From Methyloglobulus sp. (lineage in GTDB: Bacteria; Pseudomonadota; Gammaproteobacteria; Methylococcales; Methylomonadaceae): 7,877 bases of DNA. The stretch covers positions 1 to 7,877 of the forward strand of contig JABFSV010000334.1 of NCBI GenBank assembly GCA_013140405.1. The letters are read 5' to 3'. The number at the start of each line of letters is the position of its first letter. Position 1 is the first letter of the stretch. The notes beneath the pieces are model-generated. The model saw only the letters and a program-made list of their open reading frames with translations. It was not told the DNA's origin and did not search any database. The position numbers and the translations under genes are program-made. Positions 1-6,664 of this stretch are shown piece after piece.

Positions 1-73
1 TTCGAACCCTGGGAGGGGATAAACCCTCAACGGTTTTCAAGACCGCCGCATTCGACCGCTCTGCCACCTCTCC
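1..73 (-). tRNA. tRNA-Ser(UGA), 3' end cut by window edge
   Basis: Serine tRNA reading UCA-type codons. On the minus strand it begins at 73 with the acceptor strand GGAGAGG. The D-arm follows, then an anticodon stem GCGGT/ACCGT closing a seven-base loop CTTGAAA, which gives anticodon TGA at 37-39. The long variable arm typical of class II tRNAs is visible as GAGGG/CCCTC around a six-base loop. The T-arm starts with CAGGGTTCGAA and runs off the window at position 1, so roughly the last 17 bases (T-stem 3' half, acceptor 3' strand, discriminator) are missing. The long variable arm and the anticodon both support serine. Confidence 0.95.
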
Positions 74-83
74 GAAGCCGCAT

Positions 84-111
84 AGTTTAACCTAACGGCT
101 CTAAAAATCAA
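84..111 (-). promoter_or_regulatory. Candidate sigma70 promoter of the tRNA-Ser gene
   Basis: On the minus strand a -35-like TTGATT (106-111) is followed after 16 bases by a -10-like TAAACT (84-89). The expected start point falls a few bases before the tRNA 5' end at 73, within a G+C-rich stretch typical of stable-RNA leaders. The boxes are imperfect (4 of 6 matches each), so the call rests mostly on position. Confidence 0.4.
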
Positions 112-196
112 TTGAATATTAGCTTTTATGCCAATCTATTTCATTAGATGAATGCTTCAAACAGCATATCAATGGCAAGGTAATGTCAGATCGAAT

Positions 197-1057
197 CTAC
201 TGCGCCAACACTTCCAAGCCTTCAGTGATTGAAACCACTTGCTCTATGGCTTGCAATTCACGGGTTAGGGCCAACCCCGAAAAATCAAACAACTGCGTGT
301 CTGCTAATTGTGAGGGTGCGACGTTTTGGAGGCTGGTGAATATGGTTTCCAAGCGACCAGGAAACTGCCTATCCCAGGCTTTTAACATGACCTTCATAGC
401 TTTTCTCTGGAGGTTTTCCTGCGAGCCACAGAGATTACAAGGAATGATGGGATAATTCCTGAATGCGGAAAAACGCTCGATGTCTTTTTCCCTGCAATAC
501 GCCAGAGGCCGGATGACGATATTTCTCTTGTCATCACTAAGCAACTTGGGCGGCATGGCTTTAAGTTTGCCGCCATAGAATATATTCAGGAAGAAGGTTT
601 CCAGAATATCGTCGCGGTGATGACCTAAGGCAATCTTGGTAATTCCATTAGCTTCTGCGTAACCATACAACGTGCCACGTCGCAATCTTGAACACAGCCC
701 ACAAGTGGTCGCACCTTCCGGTATTACGCGCTTGACGACACTGTACGTGTCTTTCTCGATGATGTGATAAGGCACCCCGATGGATCCGAGGTAATCAGGC
801 AATACATGCTCAGGAAACCCAGGCTGCTTTTGATCGAGGTTGACGGCGATCAATTCAAAATTGACTGGCGCAGTTTTTTGTAAATTCAACAAGATGTCAA
901 GCAAAGTGTAAGAATCCTTGCCGCCCGACAAACACACCATAACCTTATCGCCCTCTTCGATCATGTTGTAGTCGGCAATTGCATCACCAACGTAATGGCG
1001 CAAGCGTTTTTGCAGCTTATTGAATTGGGTGCGGGATTTTTGGGTTTGGTCAGTCAT
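197..1057 (-). CDS. ttcA: TtcA, tRNA 2-thiocytidine(32) synthetase
   Basis: Cytoplasmic tRNA-modifying enzyme of 286 residues that thiolates cytidine 32 in the anticodon loop of certain tRNAs, using ATP and an Fe-S cluster. The ATP-binding PP-loop motif SGGKDS is at residues 44-49. The cluster-binding cysteines are in CGLC (C119, C122) and CNLC (C207). The family blocks around LGHHRDD (144-150) and [10 protein letters not shown] (183-192) are intact. The reading frame is open back to 1231, but that would overlap the neighbouring gene. The start at 1057 gives the usual short N-terminus leading into KLQKRLR. The C-terminus is shorter than in E. coli TtcA (311 aa), which carries an extra tail. 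No Shine-Dalgarno sequence is visible before the ATG, and a double-hairpin repeat ends 9 bp upstream. The tRNA-Ser gene lies downstream. Confidence 0.95.
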   Translation of the reverse strand: MTDQTQKSRTQFNKLQKRLRHYVGDAIADYNMIEEGDKVMVCLSGGKDSYTLLDILLNLQKTAPVNFELIAVNLDQKQPGFPEHVLPDYLGSIGVPYHIIEKDTYSVVKRVIPEGATTCGLCSRLRRGTLYGYAEANGITKIALGHHRDDILETFFLNIFYGGKLKAMPPKLLSDDKRNIVIRPLAYCREKDIERFSAFRNYPIIPCNLCGSQENLQRKAMKVMLKAWDRQFPGRLETIFTSLQNVAPSQLADTQLFDFSGLALTRELQAIEQVVSITEGLEVLAQ

Positions 1058-1066
1058 GATTGGTTG

Positions 1067-1143
1067 TAGGTTGGGGTGAACTTGTGAACCCCAACAAATA
1101 TTTGAAATTTGAAGCGTTGGGGTTCTTTCCTCACCCCAACCTA
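1067..1143 (-). repeat. Double-hairpin palindromic repeat, copy A (REP/MITE-like)
   Basis: A 77-bp element with nested symmetry. The outer 13 bases (1067-1079 and 1131-1143) are perfect inverted repeats, and so are the inner 10 bases at 1086-1095 and 1116-1125. It can also fold as two adjacent hairpins with identical 8-bp stems (GTTGGGGT/ACCCCAAC): 1070-1077 with 1088-1095 (loop 10), and 1116-1123 with 1133-1140 (loop 9). A 20-base AT-rich spacer separates them. It lies 15 bp after the stop of the membrane-protein gene and 9 bp before the ttcA start. A diverged homologous copy in the same orientation is at 1975-2048. No transposase is nearby. By its form I infer a REP-type or small non-autonomous element. 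The strand follows the transcription direction. Confidence 0.85.
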
Positions 1144-1158
1144 ACTTTGCTGTCGTAT

Positions 1159-1599
1159 TTATACAGTAGGCCAGATTAGTGATGCGACTAGTACTGCGGT
1201 TCCTATGCAATAAAGAGTACGGTAAAGCCATTGGTTTACCCTCTCAATTAGAGTGTGGCCTACATAAGTTTCAATTTCCCAGCCGCGAACAAAGAGCGTA
1301 CCCCACAGAAGAATGCATGCTCCTATGACCTGTAGCGTCCTAATGAGATGTGGGGATGCAATGCCAAAAACCTGACCAGCCACAAATCCTCCAAACCCTC
1401 CAATAGCACCAGACAGAATAACCAAAACCAAAGATAGCCAAAATGCTCGACGGATAACGAAGACAGAAGCGTTATCAGAGGCAGCAGGAACACCACGCAC
1501 TTTGAGTTGGCCTTCTTGAAATAATAGAAAGTGCTTAGGTGAAAAAATTGCCAATAAGCACGCCCATATTGCTATATGAGGAGACACTTCAGGTTTCAT
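1159..1599 (-). CDS. Multi-pass inner-membrane protein of unknown function
   Basis: A 146-residue protein I do not recognise. Hydrophobic stretches at about 9-27, 53-78, 86-104 and 124-144 suggest three or four membrane helices. A charged segment at 28-51 (with R50-R51 next to helix 2) separates the first two. Helix 2 is glycine-rich (G64, then GGFGGF at 67-72, G75), which suggests tight helix packing. The ATG at 1599 is preceded by an in-frame stop two codons upstream, so the start is fixed unless a CTG is used. It begins 6 bp after the stop of the lipoprotein gene at 1606-1941, so the two are probably co-transcribed and their products may act together at the envelope. That partnership is inferred from spacing only. 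The GGAGG in the last codons of the upstream gene is too far away (16 bases) to be a good ribosome site, so translational coupling is possible. No catalytic motif is visible. Confidence 0.75.
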   Translation of the reverse strand: MKPEVSPHIAIWACLLAIFSPKHFLLFQEGQLKVRGVPAASDNASVFVIRRAFWLSLVLVILSGAIGGFGGFVAGQVFGIASPHLIRTLQVIGACILLWGTLFVRGWEIETYVGHTLIERVNQWLYRTLYCIGTAVLVASLIWPTV

Positions 1600-1605
1600 A
1601 TACAG

Positions 1606-1941
1606 TTACTTATTGCCTCCAGGACAATTATAGTAATCTGCCACAGTGGTTTGATACTCGCCGCCCATAAACCCACCATTTGCCCCACCATACATTTGTA
1701 CATTAGAGCCTGTATCTGTCACCACTACCGTATTGGCTTCATAGATTGTGGCTCTTTTTTTGTGCCAATTTAAACAGCTAGTAGGAAACAACTTTGGGTC
1801 ACAAACTTCTTGCGCTTTATATGTACAAGCACCGGATGGTTTAGCGCGTTCAATTCTCACCATTTCCCAGTTAGGATATTTAACACTGGCACATGCAGCC
1901 ATTTGCAAGTAGAAAATTGAGAATATTAATTTTTTATTCAT
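1606..1941 (-). CDS. Small putative lipoprotein of unknown function
   Basis: A 111-residue protein I do not recognise. The N-terminus is a short signal sequence (K3, K4, then hydrophobic 5-13) ending in MAAC, so C17 fits a lipidation site. Met at the -3 position is less usual than Leu, so secretion by ordinary signal peptidase cannot be excluded. The mature part has four more cysteines (C39, C47, C56, C105), which could form two disulfides in the periplasm. It also has a Gly/Tyr-rich patch near residues 84-95 (YGGANGGFMGGEY). The start at 1941 is supported by AGAGGG (1949-1954 on the minus strand) spaced 7 bases from the ATG. It is followed after 6 bp by the membrane-protein gene. The repeat copy at 1975-2048 lies 33 bp upstream, so the gene's promoter must overlap that repeat, lie in the short gap, or come from brnTA read-through. 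Confidence 0.75.
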   Translation of the reverse strand: MNKKLIFSIFYLQMAACASVKYPNWEMVRIERAKPSGACTYKAQEVCDPKLFPTSCLNWHKKRATIYEANTVVVTDTGSNVQMYGGANGGFMGGEYQTTVADYYNCPGGNK

Positions 1942-1974
1942 AATACAGCCCTCTTGTAAAGCAAATTCAAATCG

Positions 1975-2048
1975 CTGGCTAAGGTGACTTTGTGAGTCCC
2001 AATAATATAGCAGCTAGAAATATTGGAGTCGTTCTTCACTCCAATCTG
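1975..2048 (-). repeat. Double-hairpin palindromic repeat, copy B (diverged)
   Basis: A 74-bp element with the same layout and orientation as the copy at 1067-1143. Read on the minus strand, the first hairpin (2022-2048) has stem ATTGGAGT/ACTCCAAT with an 8-base loop (2030-2037). An 18-base AT-rich spacer follows, then a second, partly eroded hairpin (1975-2003). The second hairpin aligns without gaps to the matching part of copy A at 19 of 29 positions. In the first hairpin the stem sequence differs from copy A but pairing is kept. It sits between the brnA stop (14 bp away) and the lipoprotein start. Its spacer contains TATATT, which might serve as a -10 box for the lipoprotein gene, but I see no matching -35. 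Confidence 0.7.
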
Positions 2049-2062
2049 CCGCGCCATCTAAT

Positions 2063-2323
2063 CTATTGATTATGCTGTTTCATGTATTCCACTAACGCCT
2101 TGTTAATCATGCGTTGGTAATCACGGCTGCTTTTAGCTTTGAACCAGGATAAGATTTCGTTATCAATTTCTACGCTGGTTTTGGTTTTTTTGGTATAAAA
2201 CCGCCCGACGACCGCATTTTCCCAGTTAGTTTGTTCCGGGATGTCACTGGTGTCTATGGCTTCATCCGGTAAAAGCACCAGATGATTGAGTTCTTCAACT
2301 TGTTGTTTAGTGGGCTTTTTCAT
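2063..2323 (-). CDS. brnA: BrnA-family antitoxin
   Basis: An 86-residue antitoxin of the BrnT/BrnA type II module (BrnA, COG3514, DUF4415). It is expected to bind and neutralise the toxin encoded just upstream and to repress the shared promoter through a ribbon-helix-helix domain. The N-terminal half carries the family stretch around DTSDIPEQTNW (24-34). The C-terminal half has a beta strand (TSVEID, 49-54) followed by ILSWFKAKS and DYQRMINKALVEYM, matching the RHH and the WFK...YQ..IN pattern of the family. The usual GYQ is DYQ here. It starts inside the toxin gene (17-bp overlap). GAGGT at 2332-2336 sits 8 bases before its ATG, which supports this start and coupled translation. The toxin-first order is normal for this family. 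Confidence 0.9.
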   Translation of the reverse strand: MKKPTKQQVEELNHLVLLPDEAIDTSDIPEQTNWENAVVGRFYTKKTKTSVEIDNEILSWFKAKSSRDYQRMINKALVEYMKQHNQ

Positions 2324-2591
2324 AACAGGCTACCTCATGCTTAGTCGCCTTTCGAGCAGAAATGATCCTGACTATTTCGGCATTATTCTCTTCAACAGTG
2401 GTATGGGCGACCAAAATAACCACCACACCATTCAAGATACCCAATGTCTGCCAGCGTTCTTCTCCATTTACGTGCCGATCTTGAACGCTGATATGTAAAG
2501 GGTCATCAAACACTAATTTGGCAGTTTCAAAACTAATGCCATGCTTCGACTTGTTAACTTGATTTTTGTTTTCATCCCAAGAAAAATTCAT
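2307..2591 (-). CDS. brnT: BrnT-family toxin (RelE-like fold)
   Basis: A 94-residue toxin of the BrnT family (COG2929, DUF497). Characterised members are RelE-like ribonucleases that inhibit translation. The family signature is complete: WDENK at 5-9, N13, KHGISFE at 16-22, the VFDDP turn at 27-31, GEERW at 43-47, and the C-terminal RIISARKAT (75-83) followed by E86 and Y90. Nothing is truncated, so the toxin should be functional. The ATG at 2591 has only a weak ribosome site. Another ATG five bases upstream hits a stop after two codons. The gene begins 28 bp after the fabB stop with no terminator between them, so either its promoter lies within the fabB 3' end or it is partly transcribed with fabAB. 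Confidence 0.92.
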   Translation of the reverse strand: MNFSWDENKNQVNKSKHGISFETAKLVFDDPLHISVQDRHVNGEERWQTLGILNGVVVILVAHTTVEENNAEIVRIISARKATKHEVACYEKAH

Positions 2592-2619
2592 TTCATTTTA
2601 ATTGGGATTTCTAAAATTC

Positions 2620-3840
2620 TTAGCCGTTAAACCGCTGAAATATCAACGTCGCATTCGTGCCACCAAAGCCGAAGCTGTTGGACATGATGGTATTCAAGGT
2701 GACGTTATCCTGCCGCTCGCGCACAATCGGAATGCCTGCCGCACCAGGATCAAGGTCGGTGATGTTGGCGGAGACGCTGAGGAAATTATTTTCCATCATC
2801 AACAAGGAATAAATCGCTTCGTTAACCCCCGCAGCACCTAAGGCGTGTCCGGTTAACGATTTGGTGGAACTGACCCAAGGTACGTTCTCTGCACCAAAAA
2901 TCCCACGTAAGGCTTCCAATTCTTTGGTGTCGCCCACTGGCGTACTGGTGCCGTGAGCGTTGATGTAATCTATCTTGTCATGCACGGTCGCCATCGCTTG
3001 CTGCATACAACGCACCGCGCCTTCACCCGATGGCTGCACCATGTCATAACCGTCGGAAGTCGCACCATAGCCTGTCAATTCGGCATAGATTTTCGCGCCA
3101 CGGGCTTTAGCGTGTTCCAGTTCTTCCATGACCAACACGCCGCCGCCGCCGGAAATAACAAAACCATCGCGGTTAACATCGTAAGGCCGTGAGGCAGTAT
3201 CCGGTGCATCGTTATATTTGGATGTCAACGCGCCCATCGCATCGAACAATAACGATAACGTCCAGTGCAATTCTTCGCCGCCGCCAGCAAACACGATATC
3301 TTGCTTGCCTAATTGGATTAATTCCGAGGCGTGGCCTATGCAGTGTGCGCTGGTGGAACAAGCAGAGGTAATCGAATAATTGACACCCTTGATTTTAAAT
3401 GGTGTCGCTAAACACGCGGTATTGGTGCTGGACATGCTGCGGGTGACCATATATGGCCCCACTTTCTTGATGCCCTTCTCACGCAAAATATCCGCAGCTT
3501 CCACCTGATTCGAGGTAGATGGCCCACCTGAACCCATTACCAAGCCAGTGCGGACATTGCTTACGTCATTATCTGTCAAACCTGCATCAGCAATCGCCTG
3601 TTGCATGGCGATATAGTTGAACGCCGCGCCATCGCCCATAAAGCGTTTCACTTTGCGGTCGATGAATTCGTCCTGGTCGATGTTGATCGCGCCGTGGACA
3701 TGGCTACGGAAGCCCATTTCCTGATACACATCCGCAAACACAATACCTGAGCGCCCTTGCTTTAGGGAATCGAGGACTTCGGCCTTGTTGTTGCCAATGC
3801 TGGAGACGATGCCTAAGCCAGTTACCACAACCCGTTTCAT
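2620..3840 (-). CDS. fabB: FabB, beta-ketoacyl-ACP synthase I
   Basis: A 406-residue condensing enzyme (full length for FabB) that elongates acyl-ACP with malonyl-ACP. With FabA it carries the cis double bond into long-chain unsaturated fatty acids. It is cytoplasmic and dimeric. The thiolase-fold catalytic set is intact: nucleophile C161 in [10 protein letters not shown]296 in [12 protein letters not shown]327 and H332 in [12 protein letters not shown], and the glycine-rich SFGFGGTN near the C-terminus. The [10 protein letters not shown] block (219-228) is typical of the family. The ATG at 3840 is preceded at 5 bases by AGGGG (3846-3850 on the minus strand). That site overlaps the fabA stop codon, so translation is probably coupled. 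The gap to fabA is 8 bp. No hairpin terminator is visible after the stop. Confidence 0.97.
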   Translation of the reverse strand: MKRVVVTGLGIVSSIGNNKAEVLDSLKQGRSGIVFADVYQEMGFRSHVHGAINIDQDEFIDRKVKRFMGDGAAFNYIAMQQAIADAGLTDNDVSNVRTGLVMGSGGPSTSNQVEAADILREKGIKKVGPYMVTRSMSSTNTACLATPFKIKGVNYSITSACSTSAHCIGHASELIQLGKQDIVFAGGGEELHWTLSLLFDAMGALTSKYNDAPDTASRPYDVNRDGFVISGGGGVLVMEELEHAKARGAKIYAELTGYGATSDGYDMVQPSGEGAVRCMQQAMATVHDKIDYINAHGTSTPVGDTKELEALRGIFGAENVPWVSSTKSLTGHALGAAGVNEAIYSLLMMENNFLSVSANITDLDPGAAGIPIVRERQDNVTLNTIMSNSFGFGGTNATLIFQRFNG

Positions 3841-3848
3841 AACTACCC

Positions 3849-4364
3849 CTAAAAATCTGACAAGGATGTAAATAAACCAACACGTAAATCAGTGGCTTCG
3901 TAGATGACCTTACCATCGACTTCCATCGTGGCATCGGCAATGCCCATATAGAGTTTACGCATGATCAAGCGCTTCATATCTAAGCGATAAGTCACTTTTT
4001 TGGCAGTCGGTAAAACTTGACCTGTAAATTTGACTTCACCCACACCTAACGCACGGCCTTTACCTGGCCCGCCCATCCAGCACAGAAAGAATCCGACTAA
4101 TTGCCACATGGCATCTAGCCCCAAACAACCGGGCATGACAGGATCGCCTTGAAAATGGCAGGCAAAGAACCACAAATCGGGATGTATATCCAACTCAGCA
4201 ACCATCTGGCCTTTACCGTACTTACCGCCTTCATCGGTGATTAGGGTAATCCTGTCCATCATAAGCATGGGCGGCAAAGGCAATTGCGCGTTAGCAGGCC
4301 CGTATAGCTCTCCCCTGCCCGATTTTAGCAACTCTTCATAGGTTAAACTATGCTGTTTCGACAT
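3849..4364 (-). CDS. fabA: FabA, 3-hydroxydecanoyl-ACP dehydratase/isomerase
   Basis: A 171-residue bifunctional enzyme that dehydrates 3-hydroxydecanoyl-ACP and isomerises the trans-2 product to cis-3-decenoyl-ACP, the branch point of anaerobic unsaturated fatty acid synthesis. The hot-dog fold residues are conserved: catalytic H70 in [13 protein letters not shown] and D84 in LGLDAMWQ, at the same numbers as in E. coli FabA. The N-terminal [11 protein letters not shown] and MLMMDR blocks also match. The frame continues five codons upstream to a GTG at 4379. The ATG at 4364 fits the usual family N-terminus and has GGA eight bases ahead. It leads directly into fabB. Upstream (4380-4461) lies the probable operon promoter and then slt. 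Confidence 0.97.
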   Translation of the reverse strand: MSKQHSLTYEELLKSGRGELYGPANAQLPLPPMLMMDRITLITDEGGKYGKGQMVAELDIHPDLWFFACHFQGDPVMPGCLGLDAMWQLVGFFLCWMGGPGKGRALGVGEVKFTGQVLPTAKKVTYRLDMKRLIMRKLYMGIADATMEVDGKVIYEATDLRVGLFTSLSDF

Positions 4365-4411
4365 AACGATATTCCGCACCTTGTTGGCTATAATTTTTAT
4401 AAAAGCACCCT

Positions 4412-4440
4412 ATTATCGTACAGACACCGGAAAAAATCAG
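4412..4440 (-). promoter_or_regulatory. Candidate promoter of the fabAB operon
   Basis: On the minus strand GATAAT (4412-4417; 5 of 6 matches to TATAAT) lies 17 bases after CTGATT (4435-4440; 3 of 6 matches to TTGACA). This is in the 97-bp gap between slt and fabA. An AT-rich stretch nearer the gene (TTATAAAAATTATA region, 4391-4404) is an alternative -10. I see no clear FabR- or FadR-like palindrome. Confidence 0.35.
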
Positions 4441-4459
4441 CTCAAATTTTAGCCAGCTG
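4431..4459 (-). terminator. Weak candidate intrinsic terminator after slt
   Basis: Directly after the slt stop, on the minus strand, CAGCT (4455-4459) can pair with AGCTG (4438-4442) across a 12-base loop. It is followed by A and six T residues (4431-4437). The stem is only 5 bp, so efficiency is doubtful. It overlaps the candidate fabA -35 box. Confidence 0.3.
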
Positions 4460-4461
4460 CG

Positions 4462-6372
4462 TCATGGCGTGACATCCCGCAACAAGTTCTTCAACTTGAG
4501 ACTGCCTTTTTTAAGTCGATGCTGATAAATAATCGCGTACGACAACACAGTAGACACGTACTTTCGGGTTTCCTTGAAGGGGATGGTTTCTATCCAGATG
4601 TCAGCAGGAACGGCAGTCGTGATAGGTAACCATTTTTTTGCACGATTAGGCCCGGCATTATAAGCCGCGCTCGCTAAGGCAACATGACCACCGAAACGGT
4701 TTAGCAAATCCCTAAAGTAATAACCGCCGTAATTTATATTCAACTCAGGCTTAAATAAATCGTTATCCGATTGCCACGGTTCATGCAGTGATTGGGCAAT
4801 CGTCATAGCTGTTTTGGGCATCAGCTGCATCAGGCCTTTTGCACCCACAGACGATACCGCATTTTTATCCATCATACTTTCCTGCCGCATCAAACCGAAT
4901 AGCAAGGCGGTATCAAGGTTATGCTTTTCGGCGCTATTCTGCACCTCGTTAAGATACAAAACCGGAAACCGCAACGCCATATCATCCCAATAATCGGCTT
5001 TTACCAAGGTCGTAATGGCGATTTGATCCCACTGCCATTGCTGTGCCAATTTCGCTGCGATTTGGAGCTTTTCTTTAGGTAGATTTTTTATCGCAAATTG
5101 CCATTGCCGACGCGCTTCCAAATCCTTACTTAGCCATTTAAATTCCCAACAGGCTTTGAAATCAGGCTGTTCCGAGAGCTGTTCAAGCTCATCTTTTCCT
5201 AATTTTACGGGCAGATCAATGATTTGATAAGGTACGTTGGCCGTATCCGCTGCCAGAAAACCATAATAGCTTCTGTCTTTGGCTAATGCAGCATACGCAG
5301 CGTTCGCCTCTTGCTTCTTGCCGATTTCCCGCAATGCGCGTGCTTGCCAATATTGCCACTTAGGTTCTTGGCGTTCGGCAAAGGTTAATCCCGACAACGC
5401 GCTATTAACATGCGACCAATTTTGCTCAAGCAACGCCGCGCGTACTTTGGCTGCCCTGTCTTCTTCATCGGGGAGCAATACTTTATCTAAGTGGCTGTAT
5501 GAGCGCTTGTCCTTTTTAGCAAGTAACGCCAAGCCTAGCTTGCGCTCTACACGCTGGACACTTTCAGCAGCAATAGCAAAATTTGGTCTTTTTGCATCCC
5601 AGACCATAATCGCCCTATCCAGGTCAGAATTTGCCAGCCTAGCGACAGCATGGGCAAACAGTCGGCCTGTTTGGGCAGTTTTCTCTAGCCAAAATCGGCT
5701 TTCATCAATCAACTCAGGCTTTTGATGAAGTTGTAACCACAACTCAGCACTTTTTCGATCCGTTTTCTTTAATAAAAACGCTGTTGATTGTGCTACGGCG
5801 GGATTATTGTCCCGTAACGCCGACTCAAACCGCTGCCAAATCAGATCAGACGTTAACAGGGCTGAGTTTGCTAATGCGGAAAAAAGTGGTTGGCATTTTT
5901 TTTCTATAGAATGCCCTAAAATCCAAAGCCGTTTTGCCTCCCCCAAAGCCTGTTGCTGTTTACCTGTTTGGTATTGCGCCCAAAGAAACTGGCAATCATC
6001 AGCGCTATCCTCGGTTACTTCATAATGCTTAACAAAATCATTCCAATGTTCGTTTTCTGCCAGATAATCTAGCCATTTGGAACGCAATGATGGCGCGTAA
6101 CGGGTATCTTTATAAGCCGATAAAAAAGCCAGCACCTGATCGGTTTGTTCCGTGTGATTTTTCAGCCATTGATATTTTAAGTAAGGAAACAACGGATAAT
6201 CTGCCAAACTTTCGCCAAGCGCCAGAAAGCCGGCTTCGTTCTTTTCAGACAGGTATTTCTCGGCTTGCAAGAAAGCCTGACGCTGGTCATTGAGCTTATC
6301 GCTTAAGGCAACAGACGGCAGCAACAATAAGCCGCACAGCCAGACAACAATTTTTAAGGTGTTTAGGTTCAT
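4462..6372 (-). CDS. slt: Slt, soluble lytic murein transglycosylase (Slt70 type)
   Basis: A 636-residue periplasmic enzyme that cleaves the MurNAc-GlcNAc bond of peptidoglycan to leave 1,6-anhydro-MurNAc, acting in wall turnover. Residues 1-24 form a signal peptide (K7, hydrophobic core 8-18, VALS cleavage site before D25). C13 is not in a lipobox, so the protein should be soluble, not a lipoprotein. Residues 25 to about 460 are the alpha-helical, repeat-like U/L region that forms the ring in Slt70. The C-terminal goose-lysozyme-like domain holds the catalytic glutamate E498 in MRQESMMD, then GLMQLMP (about 513-519), AAYNAGP (about 569-576) and ETRKYV (about 601-606), all as expected. The length is close to E. 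coli Slt (645 aa). No good Shine-Dalgarno sequence precedes the ATG; an AGGGGA lies about 20 bases away. Confidence 0.95.
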   Translation of the reverse strand: MNLNTLKIVVWLCGLLLLPSVALSDKLNDQRQAFLQAEKYLSEKNEAGFLALGESLADYPLFPYLKYQWLKNHTEQTDQVLAFLSAYKDTRYAPSLRSKWLDYLAENEHWNDFVKHYEVTEDSADDCQFLWAQYQTGKQQQALGEAKRLWILGHSIEKKCQPLFSALANSALLTSDLIWQRFESALRDNNPAVAQSTAFLLKKTDRKSAELWLQLHQKPELIDESRFWLEKTAQTGRLFAHAVARLANSDLDRAIMVWDAKRPNFAIAAESVQRVERKLGLALLAKKDKRSYSHLDKVLLPDEEDRAAKVRAALLEQNWSHVNSALSGLTFAERQEPKWQYWQARALREIGKKQEANAAYAALAKDRSYYGFLAADTANVPYQIIDLPVKLGKDELEQLSEQPDFKACWEFKWLSKDLEARRQWQFAIKNLPKEKLQIAAKLAQQWQWDQIAITTLVKADYWDDMALRFPVLYLNEVQNSAEKHNLDTALLFGLMRQESMMDKNAVSSVGAKGLMQLMPKTAMTIAQSLHEPWQSDNDLFKPELNINYGGYYFRDLLNRFGGHVALASAAYNAGPNRAKKWLPITTAVPADIWIETIPFKETRKYVSTVLSYAIIYQHRLKKGSLKLKNLLRDVTP

Positions 6373-6664
6373 AAAGAAATATTTTAAAATCCCCTGCCCT
6401 TGCCTTCGTCACAGGTTTCTAAAAACTCGTCACTCCGGCAGAAGTTGCCGAAATGACGGTGGCAATATTCGCTTAGATCAATATACCTTGAAGAAAAAGA
6501 CGTAAACTCAACAACGTAGCCGTTCGTCCCGACTGCATGGGGCAAATATTTGTTCCTGCAATATCTGCATTCAGTACGTCCTGTACTTCAGCAGTTGCCG
6601 AGAGCTTGCCGAAGGATTGCACCAAGGATTCGTAAATTGAATTCAACTACGATTTACAACAATT
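6373..6664. other. 292-bp intergenic region rich in short palindromes
   Basis: No convincing gene. It holds the leader and presumably the promoter of slt, plus several symmetric pieces. These are the 31-bp imperfect palindrome at 6428-6458 (listed separately), CAAATATTTG at 6543-6552, AGTAC/GTACT around a 5-base loop at 6573-6587, and TTGAATTCAA at 6637-6646 nested inside GTAAAT/ATTTAC at 6632-6657. The last lies 7 bp after the Nudix gene stop but has no T-run, so I do not call it a terminator. The density of symmetry suggests remnants of small palindromic repeats. Confidence 0.5.
6428..6458. repeat. Imperfect extragenic palindrome
   Basis: CGTCA (6428-6432) pairs with TGACG (6454-6458), and CGGCA (6436-6440) pairs with TGCCG (6446-6450) around a 5-base loop. 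The three bases between the stems contain one pair and two mismatches. It resembles the CGTCATT...AATGACG class of palindromes scattered between genes in many proteobacteria. That is a comparison from memory, not a search. It lies 56 bp before the slt start and might affect slt mRNA. Confidence 0.5.

Noticed and set aside
140..152. TTCAT/ATGAA hairpin as a ttcA terminator
   Set aside because: Only 5 A/T-rich pairs with a 3-base loop and no T-run on the transcribed side. It is not distinguishable from chance in AT-rich intergenic DNA.
183..455. Plus-strand 90-codon open frame
   Set aside because: It is antisense to the 3' end of ttcA, where the TtcA reading is convincing, and has no recognisable domain.
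1067..1145. Integron attC site(s) around the small accessory genes
   Set aside because: An ACCTAAC at 1139-1145 fits RYYYAAC, but no properly spaced GTTRRRY partner is present in the right orientation. The GTTGGGG/CCCCAAC units face the wrong way or miss the consensus. No integrase is present.
1058..1231. Longer N-terminus for TtcA (start at 1231)
   Set aside because: It would read through the palindromic repeat and overlap the membrane-protein gene. The extra 58 residues do not resemble the TtcA N-terminus.
2592..2619. Third copy of the double-hairpin repeat on the other side of brnTA
   Set aside because: Only a short ATTGGGA-like string is present, with no stem or second hairpin.
4365..4379. 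GTG start at 4379 for FabA
   Set aside because: It adds five residues not seen in the family, and the AAGG upstream is too close to serve it. The ATG at 4364 aligns H70 and D84 with E. coli numbering.
5279..5725. Plus-strand 148-codon open frame
   Set aside because: It lies wholly antisense to slt, and its product is composition-driven with no recognisable domain. Slt itself is clear across this region.
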